Source: Marinobacterium weihaiense
Lineage (GTDB): Bacteria > Pseudomonadota > Gammaproteobacteria > Pseudomonadales > Balneatricaceae
Length of the DNA stretch: 64,000 bases
Direction: 5' to 3'
Assembly (NCBI RefSeq): GCF_019061305.1
Contig: NZ_JAHQZT010000002.1
Location: forward strand, 124,001-188,000
The first letter of the stretch is position 1; the number at the start of each line of letters is the position of its first letter. Positions 62,789-64,000 of the stretch are shown here, piece by piece. The translations under genes were made by a program, and so were the position numbers. Under the pieces are notes generated by a model. The model saw nothing but the letters and a program-made list of their open reading frames with translations. It searched no databases and had not been told where the DNA came from.

Positions 62789-64000
62789 AGCGGCCATTCT
62801 AACACTGATCGAAAACCGCCAGCCGATCAATGCCCGCCTGCGTGGCAGTGGGCTGCAGCTGCGTGTGGATGAATATGTGCCACTGGTCTGTACCGTGCTC
62901 CACGCCGGCACCGAGCTGCGGCCAACGTTCGAGCAGCGCCTACAGCTTGCCCCACGGACCCGAAGCCAACTGGAGTCCGTCGGCACCGATGCGCTGGTCG
63001 AGCTGTTGCCGATAACCCTGACCACTGCTACATCCCGACTGGCTTGTGACCTTAACTTCCCGCTGACCAAGTGCCTGCGCCGACGCATCAATAATCGCGG
63101 CCTGTGGCAGCGCCCGCCCACGAAGGCCATGCAGCAGCTGTCCCAGCGCGAGCACCAGCGCTTCTATCATCTGCTGGACGCCCTGCTGGATGCACTGGAG
63201 GCCGATCACGGCCATTGTTTGCTGATCGATCTGCACGGCGGCGCGCCCGGCTCGGACGAAGTGGCGGCCGGTGAGCCGAAGACGGACGCGACTCCCGGAC
63301 TCTTTCATCTGATCGACACCCAGGTGCGCATGCCGGACGGCGAGGCCGTTATCGGCTGCCTGAATCAACAGCTGCAGGCGCTGGAATTGCCACATATAGA
63401 GGCCAGTATCAGCCGAGGTGAAGCGCCGGAAACCGGGGATTACTTGAGCGCTCACGTCAATACACGGCATGAACAGACATTAACCATGCCGATTCAAATA
63501 CAGCCCGTGTTCCGTGATGACAAGGGACAGCTCTATCCAGTCATGACTGATGCCCTACAGCATGGCCTGCACACCAGCCTGTATGAAGCGGCAGCCACTC
63601 TGGCCCGCCAGTTGAGCAACCGCCGAGTAAGCGGCCACGACCTCATGCCCAGCCAGATGCCGGCAGAGGTATTACGCCTTGACCAGGCGCTAAAGAAGCT
63701 GGCCCGCGGCCTCGAAACCCTGTTGTATATCAACCCGATCAACATCAGCCGTGAAGAGCGCCGTTTCCTGCGCAATAAGGGCCGTACAGCTCCCGATTTC
63801 AGCTATCGTCAGCTGCGTATTGACCCCTTCGCCCACCGTGAAAAGCTCTATCGTCTGCCGGTGGATCGCATTCGAGAACCGGCATTGCGCCAACTGTATC
63901 GGGACGTGATCGATACCCTGGCTGCGCGTATCGACCTGCTGGTTAGCATCGGCACGGACCGGTTTCTGTATAACTCGCTACGCTACTATGGCGAGCCCAC
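62772..64000 (+). CDS. N-formylglutamate amidohydrolase-like/DUF1704 fusion (partial, runs off the window)
   Basis: An uninterrupted frame of 409 codons continues past the right edge. The first half (about 1-230) resembles the N-formylglutamate amidohydrolase fold, with degenerate landmarks VLHAGTEL, CDLNFPLTK and LIDLHGGAPG. The second part (about 290 onward) is the start of DUF1704 (flavohemoglobin-expression-modulating QEGLA family, a zinc-peptidase fold): LLYINPINISREERRF and IDLLVSIGTDRFLYNSLRYYGEP. The metal motif should lie beyond the window. The start may be 62772 or 62778; both lie inside the remnant gene, so translation is coupled. Confidence 0.75.
   Translation, partial: MQMLSEAAILTLIENRQPINARLRGSGLQLRVDEYVPLVCTVLHAGTELRPTFEQRLQLAPRTRSQLESVGTDALVELLPITLTTATSRLACDLNFPLTKCLRRRINNRGLWQRPPTKAMQQLSQREHQRFYHLLDALLDALEADHGHCLLIDLHGGAPGSDEVAAGEPKTDATPGLFHLIDTQVRMPDGEAVIGCLNQQLQALELPHIEASISRGEAPETGDYLSAHVNTRHEQTLTMPIQIQPVFRDDKGQLYPVMTDALQHGLHTSLYEAAATLARQLSNRRVSGHDLMPSQMPAEVLRLDQALKKLARGLETLLYINPINISREERRFLRNKGRTAPDFSYRQLRIDPFAHREKLYRLPVDRIREPALRQLYRDVIDTLAARIDLLVSIGTDRFLYNSLRYYGEP

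Noticed and set aside
62095-62805. Minus-strand frames at 62095-62412 and 62449-62805
   Set aside because: No ribosome sites and no recognisable protein; the second also runs antisense to the ATP-grasp remnant.

Overview
The window looks like ordinary chromosome of a marine-type gammaproteobacterium close to Oceanospirillales/Pseudomonadales (inference from gene content: complete tol-pal cluster, bepA, bamC, HsbR/HsbA-type regulators, a CbrA-like protein, PtsP, Mqo and an ETF/ETF-QO set). It is moderately GC-rich by eye, densely coded and mostly in conserved operons. I see no insertion sequence, prophage, CRISPR array or rRNA operon.

Layout. 1-11 kb: nfuA and a TrpD2/YbiB-type protein (minus), rlmD-rluA (plus), dapA-bamC (minus), bcp (plus), a PerM-type transporter and a TusA-type protein (minus), bepA (plus), nadA (minus). 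11.0-11.2 kb: two identical tRNA-Lys(UUU) genes behind one promoter. 11.3-22.7 kb, all minus: aspS, yebC, ruvCAB, a DksA/TraR-type zinc-finger protein, ybgC-tolQRAB-pal-cpoB-queC. 22.8-27 kb: HIT protein, FemAB-like protein, NhaC-like antiporter, flavin reductase and a small unknown protein. 27-31 kb: etfBA and ETF-QO diverging from a control region with two matching palindromes, then a gene-free island closed by a strong terminator. 31-37 kb: dusA, transaldolase, an HsbR/HsbA pair, mlaA and a porin. 37-45 kb, minus: hrpA, and a tight operon of M23 endopeptidase, bactofilin, class II amidotransferase and acyl-CoA-ligase-like protein. 45-56 kb: a PutA-derived protein with its catalytic residues missing, ppnN, phoH, mqo, yidD, a CbrA-like transporter/STAC protein without a kinase, and mscS. 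56-64 kb: an SH3-domain envelope protein, a 49-residue membrane miniprotein, a 71-residue unknown, a CBS-PAS-GGDEF-EAL protein, ptsP, a collapsed ATP-grasp (glutathione-synthase-like) gene, and an N-formylglutamate-amidohydrolase/DUF1704 fusion that runs off the right edge.

How the genes work together: envelope upkeep dominates (Tol-Pal, BamC, BepA, MlaA, M23/bactofilin, MscS, porin). Respiratory electron entry is represented by ETF, ETF-QO and Mqo. RNA metabolism is represented by RlmD, RluA, DusA, QueC, HrpA, AspS and the tRNAs. Regulation is represented by HsbRA, PtsP, the c-di-GMP protein and the CbrA-like protein.

Most unusual items: the PutA pseudoenzyme, the kinase-less CbrA-like protein, the paired operators between the etf operons, the ATP-grasp remnant before the DUF1704 gene, the 49-residue miniprotein, and the island ending in an orphan terminator. 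Functions are assigned by recognising families from memory; no database search was run.
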